NCBI GenBank assembly: GCA_024195585.1
Contig: SWBL01000013.1
Span: forward strand, 1 to 64,000
Reading direction: 5' to 3'
Length of the DNA stretch: 64,000 bases
Origin: Aureobasidium sp. EXF-3400
Lineage: Eukaryota > Ascomycota > Dothideomycetes > Dothideales > Saccotheciaceae
Under the pieces are notes generated by a model. That model saw nothing but the letters and a program-made list of their open reading frames with translations. It had not been told where the DNA came from and made no database searches. The position numbers and the translations under genes were made by a program. This document shows positions 20,924 through 33,201 of the stretch, in pieces (position 1 is the stretch's first letter; each line of letters opens with the position of its first letter).

Positions 20924-23900
20924 ACGTCTCAACAGCTAATTCACAATCATCTGGTTCAGCGAATTTGGGTTACATATTGCACGGAGTTTTCTCTTTCTTC
21001 TTTTTTCCACCCCTTCGGCAAAAAAAATCATGTTTGCTACGAAGGAACTGCATTTGGCAACATGCACCTCGATCATGGTTGGGATAGTCGGGCATGTAGA
21101 ATTGGTTTGGGACACGCATGGGGATAACCACAGATACCCGAAATGTCTTACTCTTTTGGCATTTTTCCATATACATACGTCAGATATAATATTGTTCAGA
21201 AACCGAAACCGACATCACTCAGCCAAGAAGCATCTCTACTTTAGGATAGAGCATCAAAGACGCAAGCATAAACGCAAGATTTGTCAACAGGCGAAAGCGA
21301 AGAGTTCATTTAAAGAGTAGATTGCGTAAACCTAAACTTGGTCAGACAGCCGCGACAGTAGCCTCCCAGGCTTTTTCGTCTGCTCCAAGCGGTGTCGGAA
21401 ACTCCTAGCAATCCGACAACGACACCACAAGGTGGGGACATGTAACAATCGTGACACAGTTACGGAAGTTTAAAACGAAGAAGGTCTTAGGAGCGGACGT
21501 TGCTAGCGAATCCTTTAAAATCGCCTCGGGTCCATCAACCACTTTTTGACAGCACGACACGAGAGCGTTTGAAAGTTCTTCCTTTGAACCCACTCTTACG
21601 GACGTATCGCATCCCAACCTGTCATTGAACCTTATTCAATGAAGCCGCACTTTGGCCGCTAGCGGGTAAATCAAGCAAGCAAAGCAAGCAAGCAAGCAAG
21701 AGAGAGCCAATTCGTTAGGGGTACGAGTACGAATCAAAAAGAAGTTATTCGACGCAGATCATCGAATATTAGAAATTTGATAATGGCAAGTCGAAGCTTG
21801 GTTTGCACGTCTTGTACCAACTGGAGATCTCTCCGTGGGAACTCAAGCTCGCAACGATCAGCCGGTGTCTTGATTCGGATCTGACACCCAGACAGGCAGC
21901 TGTAAGGCATACCCTTTTATGCTTCATATAAAGGCGTTCATCGACCGAGCTACTCTGACTGAAACATTCATCATCTAAGTACAAGCAAACCTATTGAATC
22001 GTGCACACCGTTTTGCGCCCACAATCAACGACAATCAAACCGGCTCAGCTGGTGACTGCCACAAGTTGCAAGTGTAATTTCGCGCGATCTACGAACGTGT
22101 AGATACAGTAAGAGCCGAAAAGTCTAATGCACTAGTGGGTCCGGCTCAGAGCGGACTCATCGCCAAGAAAATGTGCGGTTCATAGACAGGGAGATCGTGG
22201 CCCAAACGTGCTAAGTGAGATCTCTTGGCAGCCGTCGCGCTTACGTCTGCAACTCCACAGTCCGCGGGCACAAGACGCGGCGCAGCCTTCTGCCTGTCAG
22301 TACTCACAGTCCAATCAGCTTGACGCCTCGGTTGCCGGCCACGGCCACTAACCTGTCCAGTCCCCTGCACTGGGTTTGACACCGTTACTTGAGACATTGA
22401 CTGCCCTGAGTCTTGACATTTCATCATGACTCGAGGTACTGTAGCAATTCCCCGTTGTCTCCTTTGAGCGCCGTCAATAGGGCAAGGGCTTGCGATGCTT
22501 GATGTTTTCCTGGTCGTATCGACTGCTATCATGCATCCTCGGGATCGTCACTACCGTGGACTCGCGCCACTGACAGATCAGACAGCTGCCTTTTTTTCGA
22601 AACTGGAAAAGGAGGTTCGAGACAAGTGGCACACTTGTCACCGTCGTCGACAGCCTTTCGATCCTTCGCGCGTGATTGTGTTACCGCACCAACGCAATTC
22701 CCCCTTACTGCGGACGAATCATGCTTTGATGTGCACGTCACCGCTCTCAGAGCACACACCGTCTTCTCAAAACACGGGCGGCTGGCTCAGCCTCGCTGTG
22801 GCCTGTCACATTGTTCATTCGTACTTCCAATGAGATGAAACCATCCAGCTTGTCCTGTCCGCGGGGCCTTGTCACGTCTCTGATGCTTACCGTGCCTGCA
22901 GCTGGCAATGTGAGGATAAAAACGAATACAAGCCACAACACTACCCACCATGGCCCTAGTTGCAGTTTGGGCGGAATATCGCGTCACCGCCTTGAAGGGA
23001 TTCGGGCTCCGTCATCACCGATTGTGGTACAAGTATATTAATTCGCAGATCACCAAATGCCTCGCGCCATAGTTGCAATCAATGTGAATCCGGGAACAGG
23101 CACACAAAAGACTGACTGACAAAACCAGGATGCCTGCGATTCATTGTTCGATGCGCCATGATGTTCTGGACCACATCGTCACGATTATCAACAAGAAAGT
23201 TTGGAATCACAGATTGACAGCCAAGACGATTCTTGAAGGTCCACTAACAACTTCAATCTGATCCCGTAACCTATTAGCCAAGATCTGTAACCAGAACCTT
23301 AGCATCTTGATGATAACCGGGGCTGAATGAAATCCTTTACGGATGATTATTCATCTTCCAAATTCTCAATATCCCGGCTTTTTACGTGCGAACGCTTCGG
23401 CAGCCGTCATGGCCGCCATGCCGGCGACGAACCGTCCCGCAATCTGCCATATTGACTATCTGTTTTGACTCAACCGTGGGACCCAACTTCGTGCTATATG
23501 TGCTCCGAGCATTGATTGCAACAGCCCGTCAGCGTCGCAGAATAAAAGGCGACATATTGACACCATCGATGTGTCAGAAGCGAGACCAGGGGCCGTCTGC
23601 CTAATCAACGAGCGAGGTCAGATGCTCTTTTGGACCGTGGTCCTTTGCGCAGGACAATCGTTCTGGCGCTTTGAGCATGGAGCTTGACTTTACGCTTCCC
23701 CCACTCGTGCTCAGCCATGGCGCTGACTCGACCTTATCCTCAAAGTAGATCTGAGGCTCGCCTCTCCAAACATTAGAACGTCTATCACATTTGAGTGCCC
23801 ACAAAACGGCCCATAACAACTCAGTCGGCAGAGACAACAAATGTTCCGGCTCTGATCTGTCTTGCAGGGCTAGACCGAGGCATGAGCGCCATCGACCGCC

Positions 23901-26103
23901 GCGAAGACCTGCCACAGGCAAAATGATATCCATACGGATCTACATCCATAGTCTCCACTCCAGATCGTGGTTCCACAGATGTTGGCGGCAGTCTAAACCA
24001 TCTAGTCTTGATACCCGTCCGGCACTTGCAACTCCAGGGACAATCGATGGAATGGGAGGACACAATTGGAGCTAGCTGGATTTGCCATCTATCTGCAGCT
24101 AGTCTCGAGCACACACGTAAGCAAGCCTTCAGCGCGTTGCAGTGCAGACTCTAATCTGCTCCAAAGGTTCGTATCAGAAGCGAGAGCACCCTCCTCCCAC
24201 CGCTCCTCTTGAGAAAGTACCAGTATGCAATTGATCGACGGCCTAGCCCCTGAACAACTCAAACCATGCCGCGGGACCCTCTGTTTCCCCATTGAGGCAA
24301 TACGCCAACACATCAATCTGGTAGGTACAAGTCATGCAGTAGGGTCTTGCCATCAGTAGAGCCAGCCTCGACTCAAGCAATCACGGCTGCAGTCTAGAGT
24401 GTGTCTACGAAGTCGGAGCAATCTACATTTCGTTGAGATTTCCAGACGCGAATGCTTTCCTCGAGAGCAAGGACGTTCTACCAGCCTCTACTGTTTTCGC
24501 TGAAAGGGGGGAAGTCCCAGCCGGTCTCGCAACAGTAATCAATGAGACATTGTTCTGTCCATACAGCTACGGCACATTGAAACGGTACAACAAACTAACT
24601 GCCGTTGTTGTTCATTGGCGATGGCAGCTGTCCGGAAAGGTATTGCAAGTATGGACAAAAACATATGCGTTGCAAAGATAAGTCCGAGTCGAAGGCGAAT
24701 TTGAGCGTTGCACATATTTCCCTACTCTATTACAGAATCTGAATCTTGTGCTTATCTCTACTCTCTTACAGATTCGTGGTCCTGCTACATAGGTTCTCTG
24801 TCATTGTGATCCTACGCTTCTCGAGCGCCATCACTCAGCTCGACCAGTCATCTTCAGACTCTCAACAACAAGGTCAGCCGAAAAGGCCATGATCTTCATG
24901 CATGATGCACCTTGACAAAGTCTGATAACCGGGTTTCCTACTGCATGTCTCTCAGCACTCTGCAGCCAGCAAGAAAGCAAGCAACTAAATAAGCAAAGCA
25001 ATTTTCAGCTGGCCACTATTACACACAAGGGCATCGAGGCAGCCGATAGATAGTACGTGGCTTCCAGACTGCTTATTCCAGACTCCGAAACACTCGCTAT
25101 TCGCTGTAGTCTTTGTATATGCAAAATGATGGATGTGCACGCTTTCCAATGACTGTATTCCTACTTCTGTACAGTGGCTTCGAGGCATCTGATAGATAGT
25201 GCGTGGTTTGTAGACTGCCTATCATGACCTCGATTCCATCTGCTCTTCGTCGAATATGCAGACGACTGATATGTATGCCGTCCAGCGGACGTGAAAGCCC
25301 TCTCTGTGTTCTCCAACAAAGATCGGTCGGAAAGCAAATGGTGTGATTGTCATGACAAGTCTGTAGACCAATGACATGCATCTCTCCCATGAGCCCCGAG
25401 TCAACTGACCTTACTCGAGTGCCCTACCCAAGTACCCCAAAAGAGTAAAAGGTATACGACATGGCAATTCTTCGCATTCGCAGCGAGATTGGATTTTTTT
25501 TCTTTTCTTTTTCTTTTTGGCAGAGTTATTCCGATACCGAAGTGAGAAAAGAAAAACAGATCCATTGCAATGCGAAAGACAAAAAAGTGCAACCTTTCCC
25601 TAGACCTAGACATGTGGTGGTGCTCAGCATGCGTGTATGCATGCGTTGTAGAGCCATACAACGGTGAAAGAAGGGGTGGGCAGTCCGAGCGAGACGGGGT
25701 ATTGCTGTTTTGGTTGCTTGACTCAGGACGCGGCTCGCTATGTCTGCATGTACATGCGGCTTGATGCAACAACTTTGCCAAAAGCCCCAGAAGTAATGAA
25801 CGTGCACTTCAAAACCTGATTCGCGATCGAGAAAATAAAATTAGCACACAAAGCGTTGGCCTTGCGAAGGCTTGACTGTTCTTCGAGTCATTCACGAGTA
25901 GCGTCTCGATAGATATGAGTTCTTGACATACGTTCTTGAATTTAGGGGCAAGAAAAAGCTATGTAACGGCACAAGACCTGATAGAGATGTAGCGAAGGCG
26001 GGCCGGCCGACCGGCATATAGGTAAAATGCTTGAGTACAAAGGAAACAACATAATTGTGGAGTATGACCCGAAAGAGTGGGCGACCCCTTTTGGCTAGCA
26101 CGT
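20924..26103. other. Gene-poor region, 5.2 kb
   Basis: The first ~400 bases are likely the 3' UTR of the homeodomain gene. A (CAAG)n-rich stretch is at 21671-21700, and a pyrimidine tract (poly-T with CTTTT) at 25494-25520. A degenerate tandem duplication lies near 25034-25290. No open frame is convincing. The C-terminal neighbour's 3' UTR probably begins near 26000. Confidence 0.5.
25034..25290. repeat. Degenerate tandem duplication, period about 140-146 bp
   Basis: TCGAGGCA-NNN-GATAGATAGT-N-CGTGG followed by AGACTGC occurs at 25034-25071 and again at 25180-25217. The following sequence (with TATGCA, then a GGATGTGCACGC-like part) recurs less exactly near 25255. It lies in noncoding DNA. 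Confidence 0.6.
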
Positions 26104-27324
26104 CTACTCGTGGTCTTTCTCGTCATACGCAGGAGCATCTTCGTACTTGGGGAGAGGCTCCTCGTCGACATTGTTCTCGACGACGACGACGACACCCTTC
26201 TCGGCGCTCTCGGTGTCTTGTTCAGATTGAGCGACACTAGCGTAGCCACGCTGACCACCACGACCAAACTTGATCCACAAGAACGAGATCAAGCGACCAA
26301 CGAGCATGCCAATCAGGCTGACGACCATGCCCATAGTCACACCGGCCATGACAGGAATCAGAACGGCGACAAATGCGTGAACAAATGCAGGGAAGAAGTG
26401 GTGGTGTCTGTGGTGATGGGGGCCGTGGTGAGGGCCGTGGGGTCCGTGGTGGGGGCGAGGATGAGCACCAGGGCCGTGAGGGTGATGACGGTCAGGACGG
26501 GCATCGACATCAGGATGCATGTCGAAGTGAGGTCTGATGTGACCTGGCAGCTTGTGAGGGGGCTTACGACCACCACAGCCACCGAAAGCATGAGGCATGC
26601 CGGGCTTGAAGTTTGACATTTTGTCTTCAACAACAGACTTCCACTTGCAGAGAGCAGCAGGAAGCATGCCACAGTCCTTGGATGGCTTGCCAGGTGCAAT
26701 ATGGGTACCAGGAACGTGCTTGGGAGGAACAGCATCGACCGAGATGATCATCAGCGAACCGTCGGCGCCCTTGAGAAGCTTGAGGTCAACAGCGTCAAGG
26801 GCCATGGGCTGCGACTCCAGCCTGGCGACGTGGTAGTTAATGCTGACAAGCACATCATCGACAGCAGAAATGGTCTCCTCGTGCACACTCATGCCAGCTG
26901 ATGAGACACGGAGAGGAGTGATTTGGTCGGGGTTATTCTTGATATCAGCCAGTGAGGCTGACGATTGGATCTGGCCAACGGTAGGTTCATCGAATGCAAA
27001 TGTGCCATCGACGGGGTAGACCTTGACGCCGTTCAAGAGGAGGTCCTTGTCGTTGGCATCAATAGTGAAGTTGAAAAGAACATCCTTTGAACCTCCCTGG
27101 ATCCAGACAATGTCATCATCTCCCTTGTCCTGGGCTGACTCCTGCTGGGGCGAGGGGAAGGCGCATCCAGAACAGTGGACCTTGATGGCCTGGGATTTGG
27201 GATCGAGAGCGATTCCCACAGCACCAGAACGCGAGTCGGAGATTTTGCTGATACCAGGCGGGAGAAGAATGGCGTTCGCGCCTAGCGAAAGGGCGGCAAG
27301 CGCGCCGACTGTGCGGCCAAGCAT
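26104..27324 (-). CDS. His-rich single-pass membrane protein (fungal DUF7728-like)
   Basis: Single exon, 406 aa, taking ATG at 27324; the frame extends further upstream but only this Met begins a clean signal peptide (MLGRTVGALAALSLGANA). The lumenal or extracellular part has LLPPGISKISD, a CSGCAF Cys pair and a beta-rich region. A His/Pro-rich stretch follows (residues about 305-345, with PHHGPHGPHHGPHHHRHHH). A membrane helix comes next (FVAVLIPVMAGVTMGMVVSL), then a short cytosolic tail with LPKYEDAPAY, close to a PY motif for ubiquitin-ligase adaptors. The layout suggests a secretory-pathway membrane protein. The His cluster could bind Zn, Ni or Cu; this is inference. The domain name is from memory. 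Confidence 0.75.
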   Translation of the reverse strand: MLGRTVGALAALSLGANAILLPPGISKISDSRSGAVGIALDPKSQAIKVHCSGCAFPSPQQESAQDKGDDDIVWIQGGSKDVLFNFTIDANDKDLLLNGVKVYPVDGTFAFDEPTVGQIQSSASLADIKNNPDQITPLRVSSAGMSVHEETISAVDDVLVSINYHVARLESQPMALDAVDLKLLKGADGSLMIISVDAVPPKHVPGTHIAPGKPSKDCGMLPAALCKWKSVVEDKMSNFKPGMPHAFGGCGGRKPPHKLPGHIRPHFDMHPDVDARPDRHHPHGPGAHPRPHHGPHGPHHGPHHHRHHHFFPAFVHAFVAVLIPVMAGVTMGMVVSLIGMLVGRLISFLWIKFGRGGQRGYASVAQSEQDTESAEKGVVVVVENNVDEEPLPKYEDAPAYDEKDHE

Positions 27325-28167
27325 TGTGGTGATTGTCAAGAAGAGTGGATGTGGTATGTGTGTCGAAAGGTGGATGGTTTTGGGTGTTTTGCAAATCGAT
27401 GTGATAATGAAGTTGATGACAAGGAAGGAGAGGCAAAGGAGCTGAATAGGCAACAAAGAAGTCTGACGTTGGGTCGTGGCAGGTGAGGGTGACGACGACT
27501 TTCGTATCGTCCAATTATAACTCTGAGCTTACAAACTATCACAAAGAGCAGTCTTTCCGACCGTCTCTGCTCTCTTTCTCGCAACACGAGACGGTGCTGC
27601 TCAAATAAAGCCTCGTTCTCCTACCTGTACTCGCCTTTCATCTTTACCAGCTACGAACAAGTTCGAAGTGCGCAAAGCAGACTGATGCCCAAGACGATCG
27701 GATCCCGCGAGAGCCGGAATGCCGACACCCGGTCTCAAGTAGCTGCCCTCACTTTACTCTGCCAGCAATCATGCCATCTATGGACTTTGCCAGCATCGCA
27801 GTATTCAGACTTCTTCGATTTACCAAGTTGCTGTTATGAATGTTACTTGCCTTGATTTCATCATGACTAACAACTGCTGAGAATCCAAGTTGTGATGGTG
27901 TCGCTCAAGTATTATTACGGTTTTGATCTGCAAGTTGTGGCTGCATCTAGATTCGCTTCGTATTTACCCCGCTCGGTCAACAACAGCGTCAGGGTTGTTC
28001 TGTCAACGAATTATCTACGAACAATGCATCGATTATCGAAGCTCGGTTGATGTCGAGGTTGGGAGGCATAGCAGTATAGCCTCGGCTTGTAGATAGCACA
28101 ACTATGTATGTAAATCCACACCTCAACTCACAACGAACGTCCACCCAGCTCAGCAACTACCACGAAA
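27325..28167. promoter_or_regulatory. Divergent promoter, His-rich membrane protein / GST-like
   Basis: 843 bases between two divergent start codons. The half next to 27324 is C/T-rich when read on the minus strand (about 27330-27600). No gene is seen. Confidence 0.5.
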
Positions 28168-29216
28168 ATGTCGTCCGAAAAGGTCCCAAATGATATTGTT
28201 CTCTTCCACTACGCCTTCTCTCCCTTTGCAAAGAGAGTTGTCTGGTATCTCAAATTACGCGGCATCCCCTACGCCGAATGCATTCAGCCCTTAGTTCTAC
28301 CACGCCCGGACTTGGCTGAGTTGGGCATCAACTACCGCCGTATCCCTCTGCTTTCCATTGGCCGAGATGTGTACTACGACACCCGCCTAATCCTAGCAAG
28401 ACTAGAGCAAAGCTTTCCGGCATCGTCATCACACCCAGCTCTATCGACGCCCGAGAACAAAGGACTGGAGGCCTTGCTAGAGAAATTCACAGTCGATGCT
28501 GGTGTCTTCTCAAAGGCAGCTCAATCTCTTCCGCCTGATTTGCCGACCATGAAGGACGAAAAGTTCTTGAAAGATCGGGCTGATTTTACGGGCACTAGCT
28601 GGTCGCAGGACGCTCGCAAGAAAGGCTACCCTGAAGCACTGGCACACATCAGACATACATTTGACATACTCGAAGCCCTGCTTGCGGACGGTAGACAGTG
28701 GATTGGGGCAACGGACAAAGTCAGTCTGGCAGACATTCACGGTAAGATCGCCAGAGATGCAAACGCTAAGATGATGAAACTGACCAATGCATGGCAGCTG
28801 CTTGGCCCTTCATTTGGGTTGGCGACATGCTCCCCAAGCAATCATTCGCCAAAGATCAACACCCCAAGGCTTGGGCGTGGTTAGGCCGCTTCAAGAAAAC
28901 AGTCAGGGAAGCCGAGAAGTCATCAAAGGCAGTTGCGTTGGATGGTCACGCTGCAATGCAGCACATCGTATCTGCATCTTATCACGATCAACAAACCGGT
29001 GTGGACGAAAATGATCCCGTCAAACTCAAGGAGGGCGACCTTGTCCAATTGTGGCCTACCGATAGTGGCTTCCGACACAAAGATCAGGGGCAGCTGGTTA
29101 AGCTCACGAAAGATGAAGTGGTGCTTGCTATACTAACCAGAAGTGGAGGCAAAGAAATCAGAGTCCACGCGCCAAGATGGGGCTTCAGAGTTGTCAAGGC
29201 AAAAGCCCAACTCTAA
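28168..29216 (+). CDS. Glutathione S-transferase-like protein with extra C-terminal domain
   Basis: Two exons, 28168-28741 and 28798-29216, 330 aa. The 56-nt intron (GTAAGA...GGCAG) joins SLADIH to AAWPFIWVGDMLP. The thioredoxin-like N-domain (residues 8-85) shows LFHYAFSPFAKRVVWYLKLR, the conserved cis-Pro region YRRIPLLSIG and YYDTRLILARLE. A helical GST C-domain follows. The last ~75 residues form an additional small module (DPVKLKEGDLVQLWPTDSG, VVLAILTRSGGKEIRVHAPR) that looks beta-rich and is found in a fungal GST-like subgroup. The catalytic Ser/Cys is not certain. The likely role is glutathione-dependent detoxification or a non-catalytic GST fold. Confidence 0.85.
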
Positions 29217-30021
29217 GAACGATTGTACATGCCCCAATATGGAATGCTGCAATAAGCATGGATATTGAACAAGAGAACAGACTCAAATGCATATAATGAT
29301 CCATAAGGAGCACTGTACCGGCAGGGAAAGATGGCCAACATTGCAAACATTTATGAAGTGACAGAAAGATAATGTTCAGAATGCTCAGGGACGAGCCCAT
29401 GTGAAAACGAAAGCCGAATACTCTGGCAATTGTGAAATCCGTCCTGGAGGAAACGTAGGTTGCGCCTAGATGATATCCAATATGGCAATGTGCAGGCTTA
29501 ACAAAGATCATCATAACATCTCAAAGGAAATCATGCCTGGGAAAACCCCCAAGGCTTTTGTGCAGACCCAAGCATAGATTACCTCGTAAAGCAAAACGCC
29601 GGGAACAAGCCATACCAGGCTTGTCATGCAGAAAAAGAAAAACTCCATCGGCTCTTGTCCTTGCGCTGGACTGCGTCTGGTGGTTCTCATAGAGCACACC
29701 GAGACTTAAAACTCCGTCATGGTTACTCCGAATGGTTCTGAGCAGAGGCCCTGTTGGTCCGAGAGGAGTAGAGTGCACGTAACAAAAGATGCAAGAGCAC
29801 ATGTGATGGCAGCATCAAGACCCCTATCCTGGGAGCCAGGCATGACTGGTCAAGCAAAGAGACGGGATTACCAGTAGCGGAGCAGAAGATAACAAGCATA
29901 ATTGCTGAACAGTGGATCGGATGAGTCAGAAATATCCAGAAGCGATCAGATCATTCATTGGGCAGCCGCAATCCTCGATCCAATTTGCGAGGACTTATAT
30001 CCTTAGGCGGCAAACATGATC
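29217..30021. other. Intergenic, convergent 3' flanks
   Basis: 805 bases between the GST-like and RfeG stop codons. It holds both 3' UTRs. No gene-like frame is seen. Confidence 0.5.
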
Positions 30022-31251
30022 CTAGTTGATCCTACGGCGAGGAGCGCCACGATCCGAGCCAGGAGGAGCAGACGGACGTTCACGACCATATGAGGGATCC
30101 ACTGAAGGGGATGGACGGGCATAAGGTTGGTCAGGCATGGGCGTTGGCGCAGGATAGGCTGTAGGCAGGCACATGACCGTTAGCTATCTATTATGGAATT
30201 ATGTGAGCATCTCTTAGAAGACTTACGGCGTCCGTAGGAATCGTATTGTGGCATGCCGCGTGTAGGGTAGTTACTAGGTGGGGTTAGTCCGCGCGTAGTG
30301 GTCGTGGTTAGATAATGATCCGACCTTGTGGTCTGAGGACTCGGGGCTCCATTCGGTGCGACAGAGGCCGGAGGATAATTAGCATATCTCATCGGATCCT
30401 GGTATTCCGGGGCATATCTGGGATCATCTCTAGGATCTCTATGCCCTGTGTGGTACGAAGAAGGATACTGAGGAGGACCTCTGACATGGGGAGGAGGAGC
30501 ATCATGAGCATATCCAGGATGGCCATTGTAGAAATCTCCTGGGGGACCATATCCATTGGCTGGCGTCCTGGGTGGGTGCGAAGCATACATGGAAGGATCT
30601 CCAAAACCACTAGTGACAGGAGCCGCGGAATGGGGCGGAACACCGTAAACACGTCTGGGATCGTCATAGGAAGCCATCTCCGGGACAGGCATCCTTTGGG
30701 TAACATGAGGAACATGGCCATTTGGAGGAAGATAGCCTTCACCAAGCTGGGGCGAGTTTGTACTGGCGCGATAGGAACCACTACCGTTAGCTCCAGAATC
30801 TGTGCCTTGTCTATATGTGTGCGAGTCTTCATAGGCGCCTAGGTACGGGTTAGGATAATCATCAAGATGGCAGAAAAGTAAAGACTTACCACGACGACCG
30901 GAGCGCTGTTCTTGCTCCCACTTGGTCGAGGCCATTCGAAGATCGTTGATCATCTCCTGAGACGAATATTAGCAAGATACGACACGAGTTTCACGGTGTA
31001 GACACGTACGGTAGTGAGGTTTCTGTATGCTTTGATCCAGTAACCCTCGATCTGTGACCGCGTCAGTCACGTTCGCAAGCCCATTACTTGAGCGATGTGC
31101 GCCGGTATGCCATTCTATTCCCTACCTCTTTATCTTTGCCTGGACGAACGGTTGCATCGTTGCCTAGATATTTCTGGATGTCTGCAGAGATGACCTGGCG
31201 GTTAATGCCATCCTTGGGCACGAACCAGTTTCGCAATATGTTTGTACCCAT
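30022..31251 (-). CDS. rfeG: RfeG-type fungal transcription factor
   Basis: Five exons: 31126-31251, 31010-31051, 30890-30956, 30227-30838 and 30022-30158, giving 327 aa. All four introns have GT-AG borders and restore frame; the third has a perfect CCTAAC branch site. The N-terminus is strongly conserved in the family: NWFVPKDGINRQVISADIQK, YLGNDATVRPGKDK, then IEGYWIKAYRNLTT and EMINDLRMASTKWEQEQ across introns. The rest is low-complexity, rich in Pro, Tyr, Gly and Arg (for example PPHVRGPPQYPSSYH), ending DRGAPRRRIN. The known RfeG proteins are described as DNA-binding regulators; the mechanism is unclear. Reading through intron 3 would also keep frame, so a retained form is possible. Confidence 0.85.
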
Positions 31252-32568
31252 GGCTGTGGAGTAGAAAAGCAAAAAAACAGTTCAAAGCGCAATCCGGACG
31301 TCCTCGTGGTGGGTATTGAAACTCGGAAGCCTTGTGGTCTGAAGCCTAACGGGGCGCTACGCTCAGGGAGAGCAGTCCTGGTCCAAGAGGTCCGAGGGCA
31401 GGGAAAACAAGCCTGGTATATGGAAAGTCAAGTCCAGAGCGCGACGGCGCAAGCAACAGCAGCAACAAAAGACAAGGGTGGGCGGGCAGTGGTTGTGTTG
31501 GAGATGTCAGGTGGTGGAAGAAAAGCTGTCGGGGCCGCTTGGGCAGGCAGGGGCGAACGAGGAAAAGGCGTGGGGCTTTCGGGGGAATTCAAGGCAAGAC
31601 AGGCCAGAGACAGCACTGGACGCTCGGGACGCTAGACAGGCAGCTGCAGGTTAGCGATTGGGGACAGGAGCAGCAGAGGCTTTGTGAGTGGGAGAAGATC
31701 AAGTTGGCTCGTCACCAGCGCTCTGTGCAGCTGCGACCGGGCTGAATCTCGTCGCTGCCAAACCACCATCTCTTTGCCGATCCCGAGTGGGGCTGCCCGA
31801 CACAAGACAGCTTTCCTCCTTCTTCTTGCCATGCGACACTTACCAGATACCGGTTTTTGTGCACTGCCAGTTTCTTCTTCTTTCTTTATCGATGTTTTGT
31901 TCCTGTCTCGGCTGTACGCTTTGCGCTTCTTGTTCAAATACTCATGTGGCAAACAGCCATGCCCATTGACGTGGCAGTACCTCACTGATGCCCAACCAAG
32001 CGCTAGACAGCGGTACATTGCTCCTTGTTCATCAAAGCACATATCCACCACTTTGTTGTTGTGTCATTTCCACCCACTCTGAAGCATCTGCTGATGGCTT
32101 GTCTGTATGCATGGCAAACCCAGCTGATATCATTGTATAAATTGAGCACATCATTTAATTCAGGGCGGTGAAACACAATCTTGATAACTCGAATTTGCTC
32201 CGCCATGTAGTCGCTAACCACGAAGGAAAACAGAGGAGATTGTGGACATCAAGACTTCAGCTGCACATAGCCCCATCGCTGTTCCGGACTTCTATATACA
32301 TATCGCGGCATATTGAATGGAATCGAAAACCTTCAAGCGTTGTCGTCTATCGCACCTCCCAGCAGTGAGACGCTGCTTGAGGTTCTTCCATCGAGTGCCG
32401 CAGCTAGCTTTTGCTCCGACCGAGTCTGCAGAGTACATTGTTCTTGCTTTCTTCAACAAGAAGGAGACAACGTAGCGCCACCATCACAGCACTGATCCTC
32501 GATCCTCCCTGGTCAAGGTGTTCGACACCCTCCGGATAGGTACTTGTAAGACCATCTTCATAGCATAC
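31252..32568. other. Intergenic, 1.3 kb, RfeG upstream region
   Basis: Upstream of RfeG and downstream of the next gene on the same strand. The part at 31300-31640 is G/A-rich on the plus strand (long C/T-rich leader on the sense strand of RfeG). No gene recognised. Confidence 0.5.
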
Positions 32569-33201
32569 TCAATCCTCTGACCAGTGTCGATCACCAATAC
32601 GTTCAAAATTGCTGTCGTCGATAGGCTCCCTCCGGAACAACTCTTTGACTGCTGAAGTGAAGCGATGACCAATTGGCACAGACTCCTTCGAGCCTTTAGA
32701 GCCTTTCTTGTGCTGTCGTTTGTTTGAAGGCCTCTTGGAGTTGGTCGTATGAGGTTGGTGAGGAATGGAACGACTCGACATAGTCCCAGGCAGAGCAACT
32801 ACTTGTTGTCGACTACTTGAAGGAGCATTTTCGTACACATGACCATATGCGGGGCTCATGTGCCTATGCTCGCTAGGCTGAGGTGATATTGCTCTCACAC
32901 TGTCCGTTATGGATGGCTTTCTCGCCGATGACGATCCAGTATCAGTCCGTGAGGGTGGGGAGGGTGCTGCGAATGCCGAATCCGGAAATCTTTGATCCAT
33001 TTCGGAGCTCTGGTGATCTGGAGTTTTTCTGGTCGCCCACAAAGACGACAAGGCGTCCACCTCTGCTTTGGAAAGAGGCGCTGCTGAATTGGATATATGC
33101 GGTACTCGAGGAATGTCAGAAACTTCCCAAGGAGGAAGTCGTTTTGCTCCAATGTATCCGGGAGTCGAGGCAGCGCTGGAAGGAGAGATGTCACGTTCCA
33201 T
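32569..33201 (-). CDS. Conserved fungal protein of unknown function (210 aa)
   Basis: Single exon from ATG at 33201; the frame continues upstream but that extension is not conserved-looking. Ser/Pro-rich and probably disordered for the first ~160 residues, then a basic patch (SKRPSNKRQHKKGSKGSK), probably a nuclear localisation signal. The compact end is FTSAVKELFRREPIDDSNFE followed by RIGDRHWSED. That acidic/aromatic C-terminal motif recurs in related fungi as I remember it, suggesting a binding peptide. No function can be assigned. Confidence 0.65.
   Translation of the reverse strand: MERDISPSSAASTPGYIGAKRLPPWEVSDIPRVPHISNSAAPLSKAEVDALSSLWATRKTPDHQSSEMDQRFPDSAFAAPSPPSRTDTGSSSARKPSITDSVRAISPQPSEHRHMSPAYGHVYENAPSSSRQQVVALPGTMSSRSIPHQPHTTNSKRPSNKRQHKKGSKGSKESVPIGHRFTSAVKELFRREPIDDSNFERIGDRHWSED

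Noticed and set aside
23601..23933. Minus-strand frame with LLSLPTELLWAVL, reminiscent of an F-box
   Set aside because: Only one short hydrophobic match, no ATG-supported gene model and no conserved continuation; chance similarity is likely.
31306..31635. 109-residue plus-strand frame upstream of RfeG
   Set aside because: Gly/Arg/Ala low-complexity reading of the purine-rich complement of a C/T-rich leader; no protein character.
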